This document shows, piece after piece, positions 18,277 through 27,431 of a stretch of 59,551 nucleotides of DNA. Position 1 is the stretch's first letter. Every line of letters begins with the position of its first letter. Position numbers and translations under genes: made by a program. The notes beneath the pieces are model-generated. The model was not told where the DNA came from, ran no database searches, and saw only the letters and a list, made by a program, of their open reading frames with translations. The DNA comes from Rhodosalinus sediminis (GTDB lineage: Bacteria > Pseudomonadota > Alphaproteobacteria > Rhodobacterales > Rhodobacteraceae), in assembly GCF_003385555.1 (NCBI RefSeq), contig NZ_QOHR01000018.1, positions 1 to 59,551 of the forward strand, in the 5' to 3' direction.

Positions 18277-18642
18277 TTACGGGCCGATCCTGCTCCCCGC
18301 AGTTGCCGTCGTGATCAAAGCGCTCAGGCGGCGCCATCCACGCGGGCGGCGCGCGCCCGCCGTCGCCGGGCGCTCGGCGCTCTCGCCCGGCTGCCCGCGC
18401 GCGGCGCCCAGGGCGAGCCACGCCAGCCCGCCGAGGACTGCGGCGGTGGCGAGCGGGTTCGCCGCCATCTCGCGCCCGGCCCGTCGGCCGAGCGCGCCGC
18501 CCTCGGCCGCGAGGCGCGCGCCCGTCTCACGCAGGAGCCGCTCGGGCGTCGCGCGCGCCTCGAGCGCGGCGATGCGCCGGCCGAGCGCGGCCCGGCGCGC
18601 GGCGATGTCGGTGGCGATCTCCTCGGGCGTCTCCGGTTCCAT
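18277..18642 (-). CDS. DUF3618-like membrane protein
   Basis: A 121-residue protein beginning with a signature typical of DUF3618: TPEEIATDIAARRAALGRRIAALEARATPERLL. A glycine-containing hydrophobic segment follows (about 65-85, NPLATAAVLGGLAWLALGAA), then a basic C-terminus. DUF3618 proteins are small membrane-anchored helical proteins of unknown function, often encoded beside DUF883 and holin-like genes. I chose the ATG at 18642 because it begins just before the domain; it lies 1 nt after the stop of the holin-like gene, so translation is probably coupled. It is the last gene of a three-gene operon. The C-terminal 25 residues are of uncertain quality. Confidence 0.75.
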   Translation of the reverse strand: MEPETPEEIATDIAARRAALGRRIAALEARATPERLLRETGARLAAEGGALGRRAGREMAANPLATAAVLGGLAWLALGAARGQPGESAERPATAGARRPRGWRRLSALITTATAGSRIGP

Positions 18643-18643
18643 C

Positions 18644-19057
18644 TCAGTCTCGCGCGTCGGCACCGGCGGCCTCCCGCACTTCGCGCGCGTCCGCGCGCAG
18701 GGATCGCGCAACACGCTCGGGCGCGAGACGCGCGCGCTCCAGATCGCGCAGCCCCCACCAGGCGACGAGCGCGGCGAGGACGGCGAGGCCCGCGCCCACG
18801 ACCATCGCGGCGAGGCCCGCGCCGAGCCCGAGGCCCGCGAGCGCCCCGATCGCCGCCCCGGCCAGCGCGTCGAGCGCCGTCATGGCGAGGATCAGCGCGA
18901 GCGCCAGCAGGACGAGCCCGGCCCGCGCGCGGCGCAGGCTCCGGTCGGTCTCCGCCCGCGCGAGGTCGAGCTCGCGCCTCAGAAGCCCCCGCGCGGCGTC
19001 GAAGGTCTCGAGCAGCAGCGCGGCGGTCGGCCCCGGGCTGTCGCCGCGCGCGCTCAT
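18644..19057 (-). CDS. Phage-holin-like (holin superfamily III) membrane protein
   Basis: A 137-residue protein with an N-terminal amphipathic helix (LLLETFDAARGLLRRELDLARAETDRSL), two close hydrophobic segments (about 50-72 and 78-100) and a charged C-terminal tail. This is the layout of the Phage_holin_3_6 (PF07332) family, common in bacterial chromosomes outside prophages, usually next to DUF883/DUF3618 genes. No phage gene is present here, so lysis is unlikely; a membrane-stress function is more plausible. Its start overlaps the upstream gene's stop by 4 nt (ATGA), showing tight operon organisation. Confidence 0.75.
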   Translation of the reverse strand: MSARGDSPGPTAALLLETFDAARGLLRRELDLARAETDRSLRRARAGLVLLALALILAMTALDALAGAAIGALAGLGLGAGLAAMVVGAGLAVLAALVAWWGLRDLERARLAPERVARSLRADAREVREAAGADARD

Positions 19058-19311
19058 GACCGGCGGTCCGTAGCGTCACGAGGGCCGCCGGCGCGCGCGA
19101 TCCGCGCCACGGCGAAGCCTGCGGCGGCCGCCCCGGCGAGGGTGAGCGCCGGATGGCGCCGCGCCAGATGCGCGGCCTCGCGGATGTCCTCGGCCGCCTG
19201 CGCGCGCGCTTCCCGGGCCGTGCGCTCGGCCGCCGCGCTCAGACGGTGCACCTCTCCGGCGATGTCGCGGGCGGTCGTCCGGGCCTCCTCCGTCAGGTCG
19301 GGTCGCGTCAT
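19054..19311 (-). CDS. DUF883 (YqjD/ElaB-like) small membrane protein
   Basis: An 85-residue protein with a long N-terminal helix rich in Ala, Glu and Arg (residues about 5-50) and a C-terminal glycine/alanine hydrophobic segment (ALTLAGAAAAGFAVARIAR). This matches the DUF883/YqjD family. In E. coli, YqjD is an inner-membrane-anchored, ribosome-associated stationary-phase protein under RpoS control; transfer of that role here is inference. First gene of the DUF883-holin-DUF3618 operon, with an EcfG-type promoter about 45 nt upstream of its ATG. Confidence 0.75.
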   Translation of the reverse strand: MTRPDLTEEARTTARDIAGEVHRLSAAAERTAREARAQAAEDIREAAHLARRHPALTLAGAAAAGFAVARIARAGGPRDATDRRS

Positions 19312-19354
19312 GGGTCGTCCTCCATCCTCGGCGCCTGCGGCGCGTCGTGAGGGA

Positions 19355-19379
19355 AACCCCGTCGCGCCCCAAGGGTTCC
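19355..19379 (-). promoter_or_regulatory. EcfG-type promoter of the DUF883-holin-DUF3618 operon
   Basis: Minus-strand GGAAC (19375-19379), 16 bp, GGTT (19355-19358). The first start codon of the operon is at 19311. The -35 arm forms an inverted repeat with the -35 of the divergent promoter at 19388. Confidence 0.6.
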
Positions 19380-19387
19380 GCGCGGCG

Positions 19388-19412
19388 GGAACCCTGCCCC
19401 TCAGCGGGCGTT
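19388..19412 (+). promoter_or_regulatory. EcfG-type promoter of the two-anchor protein gene
   Basis: GGAAC 19388-19392, exactly 16 bp, CGTT 19409-19412. This is a full match to the alphaproteobacterial general-stress consensus. The start codon is at 19467. Confidence 0.65.
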
Positions 19413-19466
19413 TCGCCGGTGACCGCGGGACCGCCCCGCACCCGAGACCCTGAGGAGGATGCGCCG

Positions 19467-20393
19467 ATGACCGAAGGCAATGACCCCGACGCGCGCCCCG
19501 AGGCGGGCATCACCGCCGCGCCCGTGCAGCCGGGCCACGCCGCCGCCCCGGACACGCCCGACCGCTACGCGGGCTTCGTCGAGCGCGTGGGCGAGCGCCC
19601 CGACGGCCGGGCGGAGGCGCCCGCGCGCGGCCTCGGCGGTGCGATCATGGATACCGCGCGGCGCAATCCCGTGGGCACGGCGCTCACCGCCGCCGGGGTC
19701 GCGCTCCTTTTCGCGCCGCGGGTGGAGCGCGATGACGCCGCCCGCGCCTACGGCCGGGCGCGGGACAGGGTGCGCGACATGGCGGACCGGGCGACGCCGG
19801 AGGCGGAGGCCTTGACGGCACAGGCGAAGAAGCGAGTGGACGCGGCCGAGCAGGCCGCCGAGGACCGGATCGAGGCCTTCCGCGACCGGATCGAGGCGGG
19901 CACCGAGGAGCTCGGCGAGGCCGCACGCGCCCGCGTCGTCGCCGCGCGCCGCCGGGCGATCGAGGCGCGCGACCGCGCCGCCGACGCCGCCGGGCACGCC
20001 GGTCACCGCGCCGAGGAGACGGCTCGCGCGGGCGCCTCGGACCTGCGGGCCGCCTACCGGGAGCATCCGCTGATGGCCGGCGCGCTCGCCGTGGCGGCCG
20101 GCGCGGCGCTCGGCGCGGCGCTGCCGCGCACGCGTGCGGAGGACGCCCACCTCGGCGAGATGGCGCAGCGGCTGACCACGGAGGCGGAAGAGCTCGTGCG
20201 GCGGGAACGCGACCGCGCCCTCGGCAAGGCGGACGGCGCGCTACAGGAGACGCGGGAGATGACCGGCGAGGCGGCCGAGGCGCTGCGCGCGCGGATGCCC
20301 CGCGGCGACGAGGCCGTCGAAGCGGCCGAGGAGGCCCTCCGCGAAAGCGCCGACCGCGTGGCCGAGCGCGCCCGCCGGGGCGCGCGAGGCTGA
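19467..20393 (+). CDS. Ala/Arg/Glu-rich protein with two membrane-anchor motifs
   Basis: A 308-residue protein, preceded by GAGGAGG and ATG 19467. It starts with a disordered acidic/Pro segment. A first short hydrophobic patch follows (RNPVGTALTAAGVALLFAPR, about 63-82), then a roughly 100-residue charged helix with many Ala-Arg-Asp-Glu repeats. A second patch (REHPLMAGALAVAAGAALGAALP, about 197-219) precedes another charged helix to the end. Both patches resemble the DUF3618/DUF883 anchor motif, so the gene may be an internal duplication of such a unit. The long helices recall LEA-like stress proteins by composition only. A full-match EcfG-type promoter lies upstream. Confidence 0.7.
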   Translation: MTEGNDPDARPEAGITAAPVQPGHAAAPDTPDRYAGFVERVGERPDGRAEAPARGLGGAIMDTARRNPVGTALTAAGVALLFAPRVERDDAARAYGRARDRVRDMADRATPEAEALTAQAKKRVDAAEQAAEDRIEAFRDRIEAGTEELGEAARARVVAARRRAIEARDRAADAAGHAGHRAEETARAGASDLRAAYREHPLMAGALAVAAGAALGAALPRTRAEDAHLGEMAQRLTTEAEELVRRERDRALGKADGALQETREMTGEAAEALRARMPRGDEAVEAAEEALRESADRVAERARRGARG

Positions 20394-20417
20394 GAGGTGA
20401 GCCTTGCCGCACGACCG

Positions 20418-20439
20418 AGCGCGCCCTGAGGGGCGCGCT
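20418..20439. terminator. Hairpin downstream of the stress island, no T-tract
   Basis: A perfect 9-bp stem (AGCGCGCCC / GGGCGCGCT) with a TGAG loop lies between the convergent ends of the two-anchor gene (stop 20393) and the trkA-like gene (stop 20510). With no T-run on either side its terminator activity is uncertain. Confidence 0.4.
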
Positions 20440-20509
20440 GGGCTAGGCGGTAAGACCCGCCGCTCAGCCGGAAGCACGGTCGTATCGCCCGTGCGCGGCG
20501 GCGGAGCGC

Positions 20510-21169
20510 TCAGCGCCCGCGCTCGGTCGGGAAGCGCGCCGCCATTTCTTCCTGCGCGTCGGGGGAGACGGCGGCGATCAGCGTGTCGCCCTCCGCGAGG
20601 CGCGTCGTCTCCGTCAGCAGGATATTCTCCTCCTCGCGCGTGACCGCGATGGCGCGCGCGCCCGCGGGCAGCTTCAGCTCGCCGACGGTGCAGCCGTCCT
20701 GCTCGGCGCCCACGCGGTAGCCCAGCACGTCGAAGCCCGAATGCGTGCGCAGGTCGAGCGCGGAGGAGCGCCCCTCCTCCAGCGAGCGCACGATGGCGCG
20801 CGCGACCGTCGCGTGCGGGGTGATGAGGTTCTCGAGCCCGAGCTCCTCGCAGACGGCGAGGAGCTGCCGGCGCACGATCTGCGGCACGACGCGCGGGAAG
20901 CCCACCGAGCGGCCGACCAGCGCGGCGAGGATGTTGACGTCGTCCACGTTGGTCAGCGCGAGGAGCGCGTCGGCCCCGTCGCCGTAGGCGTCGCGCTGCA
21001 CCGAGGGCAGGGAGCCGTCGCCCTCCAGCATGCCGCAGTCCAGCGTCTCGGCGAGGCGTTCGAGCTTCTCGCCGTCCGCGTCCACCAGCACGACCTCGTG
21101 GCCGGCCTCGCCGAGCTGTTCGGCCGTGGCGATCCCGAAGCGCGAGGCGCCGACGATCACGATCCGCAT
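20510..21169 (-). CDS. trkA: TrkA family potassium uptake protein
   Basis: A 219-residue cytoplasmic regulator with one RCK unit. The N-terminal Rossmann fold begins MRIVIVGASRFGIATAEQL with an NAD-binding glycine loop and an acidic VDADGEKLERL strand end. The middle ALLALTNVDDVNILAALVGR is typical of TrkA_N. A TrkA_C domain occupies about 140-215 (GCTVGELKLPAGARAIAVTRE). At this length it is a KtrA/TrkA single-RCK type, not the 450-residue double form of E. coli. It is encoded directly downstream of trkH with a 25-bp gap, consistent with a two-component K+ uptake system. I use trkA in the broad sense. Confidence 0.88.
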   Translation of the reverse strand: MRIVIVGASRFGIATAEQLGEAGHEVVLVDADGEKLERLAETLDCGMLEGDGSLPSVQRDAYGDGADALLALTNVDDVNILAALVGRSVGFPRVVPQIVRRQLLAVCEELGLENLITPHATVARAIVRSLEEGRSSALDLRTHSGFDVLGYRVGAEQDGCTVGELKLPAGARAIAVTREEENILLTETTRLAEGDTLIAAVSPDAQEEMAARFPTERGR

Positions 21170-21180
21170 GGGGTCTCCTC

Positions 21181-21204
21181 CCTCAGGTGTGGCCTCAGGT
21201 GTGG
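21181..21204. repeat. 12-bp tandem duplication across the trkH stop codon
   Basis: CCTCAGGTGTGG occurs twice in direct succession (21181-21192, 21193-21204). On the minus strand it duplicates the terminal codons and stop of trkH (CACACCTGA), leaving a second in-frame copy just after the real stop. Confidence 0.85.
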
Positions 21205-22649
21205 CGCGGCGCCCATGTCGCGGGCGAGAGCACCGCGATCAGCGCCAGGAACTCGAGCCGCCCGAGCAGCATCGCCGCGATCAGCACCCCCTTGAGCGGC
21301 GCGGCGAGCGCGGGGTCCACCGCGCCGGCCGAGAGCCCCACCGTCGAGAGCGCCGAGATCGTGTCGAAGAGCGCGGGCAGCGCCGGCACGCCGCCGGCGA
21401 GCATCGCGCCCCAGGCGAGCGCCGCCGAGACGACGTAGAGCACGGTGACGGCGACGCTCGCCACGAGCCGCCGCTCGGGGAGCGGGCGGCCGGGGCGGCC
21501 GAGCGGCAGCACCGCCTCGGGCGGGACGCGCAGCCGCAGGAGCGCGAGGCGCACGATGCGCGCGTAGGTGAGCGCGCGCTCGATCTTGAGCCCGCCCGCG
21601 GTGGAGCCCGCGCCGCCGCCCACCGCCATCGCCACGAGCACCACGGCGAGCAACACCGGCGGCCCGCCCGCGACCGGCGCGACGGAGAAGCCCGCCGTCG
21701 TCGCCGCGCTCAGCGTGTTCAGGAGGGCGTCGGCAGCGGCGGCGGCGTCGCCGCCGAGCGCGAGGTGCAGGAGCGCGGCGAGCAGCGCCGCGCCCGTCGC
21801 CGCGGTCGTCACCGCCGCGGCGTTGGTGCCGAGGAAGGCCGCGCGCAGCCCGTCCCGCCGGGCGCGCACGTAGAAAAGGAGCGAGACCGCCGTGGCGAGG
21901 CTCGCCAGCATCACCGCCGCCTGCGCCGCGCGCGAATAGCTCGCAAGGCTGTCGGGACGCGGCGCGAACCCGCCCGTCGAGACCGCGCTCAGGGCGAGGA
22001 CGACGCCCTCCCACCAGGTCGGGAAGAGCGGCAGGAAGGCGAGCACCGCGACGAGCGTCAGCGCGCCGTAGGCCGTGAGCAGCGCCCGCGCCTGCGCGCG
22101 GGTCGAGGAGAGGATATCGCGCTCGCCGATGCTCGCGCGGCCGAGCGCGCGCGCCGCGCCCTGAGACGCCCCCGGCCCGAGGATCAGCACCACTCCGGCG
22201 AGCGCGATGGCGAAGCCGCCGCACCACTGCATCCACGCGCGCAGGACGTGCCCCGCGAGCGGCCAGTCCATCGTGCCCCGCGCCAGCGTCAGCCCGGTCG
22301 AGGTGATGCCCGAGACGCTTTCGAAGAGCGCGTCGAGCGGCGCGAGGCCGAGCACCACGAAGGCCGGCGCGCCGAGCGCCGAGACGCCGAGGAAGAGCGC
22401 GACGAGCACCGCGACCGCCTCGATCTGGCGCAGGTCGCGCCGGACGGGGTAGCGCCGCGCGAAGAGCGCCGCGACCGCCGGCGGCACGAGCGCCGCGCCG
22501 AGCGCGGCGGCCAGCCGCCACGCCCCCTCGGCGAGCGCGAGGGCGAAGGGCGGCGCGAAAACGAGCGCCACGGCATGTGCCTCGCCGAGCGCGGCGCGCA
22601 GCACGCGGCCGGGCCGCGCGCGCCATGCGACGGCGGTCTCGCCCCTCAC
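21195..22649 (-). CDS. trkH: TrkH family potassium uptake permease
   Basis: A 484-residue integral membrane protein with the four pore-loop repeats of the Trk/Ktr superfamily: SGITSTGLT, SAVSTGGFAP, SAATTAGFS and SALSTVGLS, each holding a filter glycine. GGGAGSTAGGLKIER before the last repeats is a TrkH hallmark. The likely start is GTG 22649 (VRGETAVAW), preceded by GAGGAAG; the open frame extends far upstream without family character. It is followed by the trkA-like gene, forming a K+ channel-like uptake unit, and is divergent from the cation exchanger gene at 22767. Confidence 0.92.
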   Translation of the reverse strand: MRGETAVAWRARPGRVLRAALGEAHAVALVFAPPFALALAEGAWRLAAALGAALVPPAVAALFARRYPVRRDLRQIEAVAVLVALFLGVSALGAPAFVVLGLAPLDALFESVSGITSTGLTLARGTMDWPLAGHVLRAWMQWCGGFAIALAGVVLILGPGASQGAARALGRASIGERDILSSTRAQARALLTAYGALTLVAVLAFLPLFPTWWEGVVLALSAVSTGGFAPRPDSLASYSRAAQAAVMLASLATAVSLLFYVRARRDGLRAAFLGTNAAAVTTAATGAALLAALLHLALGGDAAAAADALLNTLSAATTAGFSVAPVAGGPPVLLAVVLVAMAVGGGAGSTAGGLKIERALTYARIVRLALLRLRVPPEAVLPLGRPGRPLPERRLVASVAVTVLYVVSAALAWGAMLAGGVPALPALFDTISALSTVGLSAGAVDPALAAPLKGVLIAAMLLGRLEFLALIAVLSPATWAPRHT

Positions 22650-22766
22650 GCTCGCTCTTCCTCTGCGATCGGCCTGCCTTTCTCTCGGGGCGCCCGGGCC
22701 GCGTGGCGCGGGCGCGAGCTCGGGGGCGCGGTTGAACTCGGGCGCCGCCCGTGAGTTGGATAGCGC

Positions 22767-23798
<1,032 letters not shown>

Positions 23799-23801
23799 GC
23801 G

Positions 23802-26045
23802 TCAGGCGAAGCGCACCGACTTCGCGAAGGGCATCTCGCGCAGGCGCCGCCCCGTCGCGGCGAAGATCGCGTTGGCGAGCGCGGGCGCGGCGGGCGGCAC
23901 GGGCGGCTCGCCGATGCCGCGGATCTCGTCGGTGGTCTCGAGCGCGCGGGTCTCCACGATCCGCGGGGTCTGCGGCAGGCGGAGCGTCCGGTAGCCGTCG
24001 TAATTGCGCTGCTCCACCCGGTGGCCGGCGAAGGTCAGCTCGGAAAACATCGCGTGGCCCAGCCCGAAGAGCGCGCCGCCGGTCATCTGCGCCTCGAGGT
24101 TGACCGGGTCGAGCACGCGCCCCACCTCCGCCGCGACGTAGATCGCGTCGATGCGCAGGCCCTCTTCGGTCTCGGTCACCTCGACGATCTCGGCGGTGGG
24201 CACGCCGAAGGACAAACAGTAGGCGACGCCGCGCCCGCGCCCCTCCGCCGGGCGGGGACCGTCCCAGCCCGCCATCTCGCCCACCGCCTCGAGCACGCGG
24301 CGCGAGGGCTCGTGGCGGCAAAGGCGCAGGCGCTCCTCGAGCGGGTCGGCGCCCGCGGCGTGGATCAGCTCGTCGAGGAAGCCGTCGTGCAGGAAGGCGT
24401 TGCCCGAGGCGCCCACCGAGCGCCACGACGAGACGGGCACCCCCTCGGGCACGCGGTAGCCCGTCACGCGGTAGTGCGGGATGGCGAAGGGCTGATCCCA
24501 GGCGCCGGCGACGATGGCGACGTCCGGGCCCGAGGCCGGAACGCCCCAGCGCGGCCCCTGGCTCGCGAAGGTGGAGTGCGCAGCGATGGAAAGATCGAAG
24601 GCCTCGACCCGGCCCGCGCGCACCGCGCCCCGCATCCGGGCGAGCTGCATGGTGCGGGGGTAGTCGTGGGCCATGTCCTCCTCGCGGGTCCAGGTCATCT
24701 TGACCGGCCGACCCGGCACGCGCATCGCGAGTTCCGTCGCCTGCCGGACGTGCAGATCCTCGAGCCGGTGGCCGAAGCTGCCGCCGATCATCGCGTTGTG
24801 GACATGCACCCGGTCCGCGGCGATGCCGACGATCCCGGCCACGTGATCCTGCACGAAGCGCGGGATCTGCGTGCCGGTCCAGATGTCCGCCCGGTCGCCC
24901 GTGACCTGCACGGTGGCGTTCATCGGCTCGAGCGGCGCATGGGCGAGGAAGGGGACGCGATACTCCGCCTCGAGCACCTCCGCGCCCGCGAGCGCGCCAT
25001 CCACGTCGCCCTCGTCCTTGAAGCGGCTGTCGTGGCGGTCCTCGGTGAAGGAGGCGGCGAAGTCGTCCCACATCGCCTCCGTGCTCTCGGCGATCGGCGA
25101 TGGGCCCCAGTCGATCTCGACGGCCTCCGCCGCCTGCATGGCGCGCCAGGTGTTGTCGGCGATCACGCCGACGCCGCCGGTGATCTCCACCACCCGCTCG
25201 ACGCCGCGCATGCGCTCGGCCGCGCGGCTCTCGACGGAGACCGCGCCCGCGCCCCAGCCCGGGTGAGTGCGCACCGTGGCGTGGAGCATCCCCGGCTGCC
25301 GGTGGTCGATGCCGAAGGTCTGCGTGCCGGTGCATTTCGCCGCCATGTCGAGACGCTCCACCGGCTGGCCGAGGATGCGCCAGGCCGACGGCGCGCGCAG
25401 GGGCACGAAATCGGGCGCCTCGACCTCCGCCGCCTCGGCGGCGAGCTCGGTGTAGGGCAGGGCGGCGCCGTCGGGCAGGATCACCTGTCCGTCCTCGGTG
25501 CGCAGATCCGCCATCGCCGTGCCGGTGCGCGCGGCGGCGGCGCGCTTCAGCGTCTCGCGCGCAACTGCGCCCGCGCGGCGGAGCGTCTCGTAGGCGTCGG
25601 GCACCGTCGTCGAGCCGCCGGTGACGTGCATGCCGAAGACCTTTCCGGCCGCCGCGCTCACCTCCTCGCGCAGGAGGCGGGCGATCACGCCGTCGTCGGT
25701 GGCGGCGACCGGCATCCCGTCGGCGACCACGACCGAGTTGTAGTACGCGGGCGCCGCCGGGCCGAAGGCGGTGCGCACCGCCTTCGGCTCAACGTCCAGC
25801 TCCTCAGCGAGGAGCGCCGCCTGCACCTGCACCGCGCCCTGTCCCTTGTCGGCGCGCGGGGTGATCAGCGTCACGCCCGCGCCGTCGACGACGACCCACG
25901 GGTTGAGGACCGCCGCGCCGTCGCCCGGCGCCAGCGGGTTGGGATAGGGCGTGCGCAGCCGCCATGTGCCGAAGGCCACGCCGCCGGCGACGGCCGCGGC
26001 GCCCACGAGGAAACCGCGCCGCGCGATCTTGCCGAGGCTCGCCAT
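23802..26045 (-). CDS. Xanthine dehydrogenase-family molybdopterin-binding large subunit (IorB-like)
   Basis: A 747-residue molybdenum hydroxylase large subunit. The N-terminus has a twin-arginine signal (ARRGFLVGAAAVAGG), which fits the isoquinoline 1-oxidoreductase / aldehyde dehydrogenase branch exported to the periplasm. Molybdopterin-binding segments include NPWVVVDGAGVTLITPRADKGQG, GGSFGHRLEDLHVRQA and SSWRSVGASGNAF. The catalytic-base glutamate lies in GIGEPPVPPAAPALANAIF near the C-terminus. The substrate cannot be assigned. It overlaps closely with the 2Fe-2S subunit gene upstream (3 bp apart), giving a two-subunit enzyme without an FAD subunit; electrons would pass to a cytochrome or quinone. 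Confidence 0.88.
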   Translation of the reverse strand: MASLGKIARRGFLVGAAAVAGGVAFGTWRLRTPYPNPLAPGDGAAVLNPWVVVDGAGVTLITPRADKGQGAVQVQAALLAEELDVEPKAVRTAFGPAAPAYYNSVVVADGMPVAATDDGVIARLLREEVSAAAGKVFGMHVTGGSTTVPDAYETLRRAGAVARETLKRAAAARTGTAMADLRTEDGQVILPDGAALPYTELAAEAAEVEAPDFVPLRAPSAWRILGQPVERLDMAAKCTGTQTFGIDHRQPGMLHATVRTHPGWGAGAVSVESRAAERMRGVERVVEITGGVGVIADNTWRAMQAAEAVEIDWGPSPIAESTEAMWDDFAASFTEDRHDSRFKDEGDVDGALAGAEVLEAEYRVPFLAHAPLEPMNATVQVTGDRADIWTGTQIPRFVQDHVAGIVGIAADRVHVHNAMIGGSFGHRLEDLHVRQATELAMRVPGRPVKMTWTREEDMAHDYPRTMQLARMRGAVRAGRVEAFDLSIAAHSTFASQGPRWGVPASGPDVAIVAGAWDQPFAIPHYRVTGYRVPEGVPVSSWRSVGASGNAFLHDGFLDELIHAAGADPLEERLRLCRHEPSRRVLEAVGEMAGWDGPRPAEGRGRGVAYCLSFGVPTAEIVEVTETEEGLRIDAIYVAAEVGRVLDPVNLEAQMTGGALFGLGHAMFSELTFAGHRVEQRNYDGYRTLRLPQTPRIVETRALETTDEIRGIGEPPVPPAAPALANAIFAATGRRLREMPFAKSVRFA

Positions 26046-26048
26046 CGC

Positions 26049-26510
26049 TCAGCCCTCCCGCAGCCGCGCCGCGGCATCGCGCACCGCCGCGCGCAGGCGC
26101 GGATAGGTGGCGCAGCGGCAGAGGTTGCCGCCCATCGCGGCGTCGATGTCGTCGTCCGTGGGCTCCGGCGTTCCGGCGAGGAAGCTCGCCGCCTGCATGA
26201 TCTGGCCCGGCTGGCAATAGCCGCATTGCGCGACCTGCGTCTCGATCCATGCGGCCTGCACGGGATGCGGCGCCTCCGGCGTGCCGAGCCCCTCGATCGT
26301 GGTGATCTCGGCCCCTTCGGCGTCGCCCGCGCGGGTCTGACACGATCGCACCGCCACGCCGTCGAGATGCACGGTGCAGGCGCCGCACTGCGCGATGCCG
26401 CAGCCGTATTTCGTCCCCGTGAGGCCCAGCTCGTCGCGCAGGACCCAGAGAAGGGGCATCTCCGCCTCCACGTCCAGCTCGTGGGCGGTGCCGTTGACCG
26501 TCAGCCGCAT
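26049..26510 (-). CDS. 2Fe-2S small subunit of the molybdenum hydroxylase (IorA-like)
   Basis: A 153-residue protein with two iron-sulfur domains. The plant-type ferredoxin cluster is held by Cys37, Cys42, Cys45 and Cys57 ([10 protein letters not shown]). The second, helical cluster domain has Cys96, Cys99, Cys131 and Cys133 (CGYC..CRC). The order and spacing are canonical for xanthine dehydrogenase-family small subunits. It is encoded immediately before the large-subunit gene, so the pair is co-expressed. It has no Tat signal, consistent with export as a complex with its partner. Confidence 0.93.
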   Translation of the reverse strand: MRLTVNGTAHELDVEAEMPLLWVLRDELGLTGTKYGCGIAQCGACTVHLDGVAVRSCQTRAGDAEGAEITTIEGLGTPEAPHPVQAAWIETQVAQCGYCQPGQIMQAASFLAGTPEPTDDDIDAAMGGNLCRCATYPRLRAAVRDAAARLREG

Positions 26511-26578
26511 GCCGTCTCCCTCGCGTGATCCGTGGGCAGGATAGCGCGGCCGGCGGCGGGGCCAAACCCCGCGCCGGC

Positions 26579-27199
26579 TCAGGACCGCGCGATGTAGCGG
26601 TCGCGGCGGTGATTGACCGTGATGATGAGGTTGAGCACCGCCGCCCCCGCGAGCGACCAGAGCACCACGGGCCAGGGAAAGAGCGCGAGCGCGGCGGCGA
26701 AGACGCCGAGGTCGAAGATCAGCTGCACGTGCCCGGCCTTCATCGTGCCGCGGTCCTGCAGCCAGAGCGCGACGATGCCCACGCCGCCGAGCGTCGCGCC
26801 GTGGCGGAAGAGCGTCAGCAGCCCGGAGCCCGCGAGCACCCCGGCCAGCACCGCCGCGACCGGCGCGGGCACCGGGCCGAGCGGCACGGCGAGCGGCAGC
26901 GCCTCCGCGAGCGCGCTCATCAGCGCGACGGCGGCGAAGGTCTTGATCGTGAAGCGCCAGCCGAGCTGATGCACGGCGAGCAGGTAGAACGGGAGGTTCG
27001 CCACGAAGAACACCGCGCCGAAGGACCAGCCCGTCGGATAGCTCACCACGAGCGCGAGGCCCGCGATCTGCCCGGTGACGAGATCGGCGGCGCGCAGGAC
27101 GTTCACCGAAAGCGCGACCATGAGCGCGCCGACGAAGAGGCCCTGCGCGTCCTCGAGCGGCGTGTGCCGCTCCGGCGGCGCGGAAGAGAGAAACTGCAT
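26579..27199 (-). CDS. YitT family membrane protein
   Basis: A 206-residue protein with about five hydrophobic helices. Early motifs [17 protein letters not shown] and [16 protein letters not shown], a [11 protein letters not shown] segment and the [19 protein letters not shown] loop are typical of the YitT family (DUF161). Members are inner-membrane proteins of unproven function. The start at 27199 gives [20 protein letters not shown], matching the family N-terminus. The 232-bp gap to icd contains only a hairpin at 27387-27421. Confidence 0.85.
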   Translation of the reverse strand: MQFLSSAPPERHTPLEDAQGLFVGALMVALSVNVLRAADLVTGQIAGLALVVSYPTGWSFGAVFFVANLPFYLLAVHQLGWRFTIKTFAAVALMSALAEALPLAVPLGPVPAPVAAVLAGVLAGSGLLTLFRHGATLGGVGIVALWLQDRGTMKAGHVQLIFDLGVFAAALALFPWPVVLWSLAGAAVLNLIITVNHRRDRYIARS

Positions 27200-27386
27200 G
27201 CCGCCGCGCTAGGCCCCGGGGCCGGGCGCGTCAAGCCGGACGGCAGGGCAGCGCGGCCGCGGGCGGCGGGGTTGCACAGCGGGGCGGCAGAGAGGGCGCT
27301 CGCCCGGTGCCGCGCCGCGCAGGTGACGCGGAGCGTTCGCCCGTCTCTCGAAGGGGCCGGGGGCCGAGGCTCCGGCTCCTCTTGTC

Positions 27387-27421
27387 GGGGACCGGCGGCG
27401 CGCAGCGCCCCGCCGGTCCCC
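27387..27421 (-). terminator. Strong hairpin downstream of icd
   Basis: Perfect 12-bp inverted repeat (GGGGACCGGCGG / CCGCCGGTCCCC) with an 11-nt loop, 10 nt after the icd stop in its direction. No T-tract follows, so either it is Rho-assisted or it stabilises the 3' end. Confidence 0.55.
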
Positions 27422-27431
27422 TGCGCGGGTC

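Noticed and set aside
18644-19057. Holin-like gene suggesting a prophage
   Set aside because: No other phage gene is nearby, and the gene sits in a DUF883/DUF3618 operon with a chromosomal stress promoter, the usual context of this chromosomal holin-like family.
22734-22757. EcfG-like promoter upstream of the cation exchanger (TGAAC-N16-AGTT)
   Set aside because: The -35 and -10 each deviate from consensus and the start codon would be only 9 nt after the -10.
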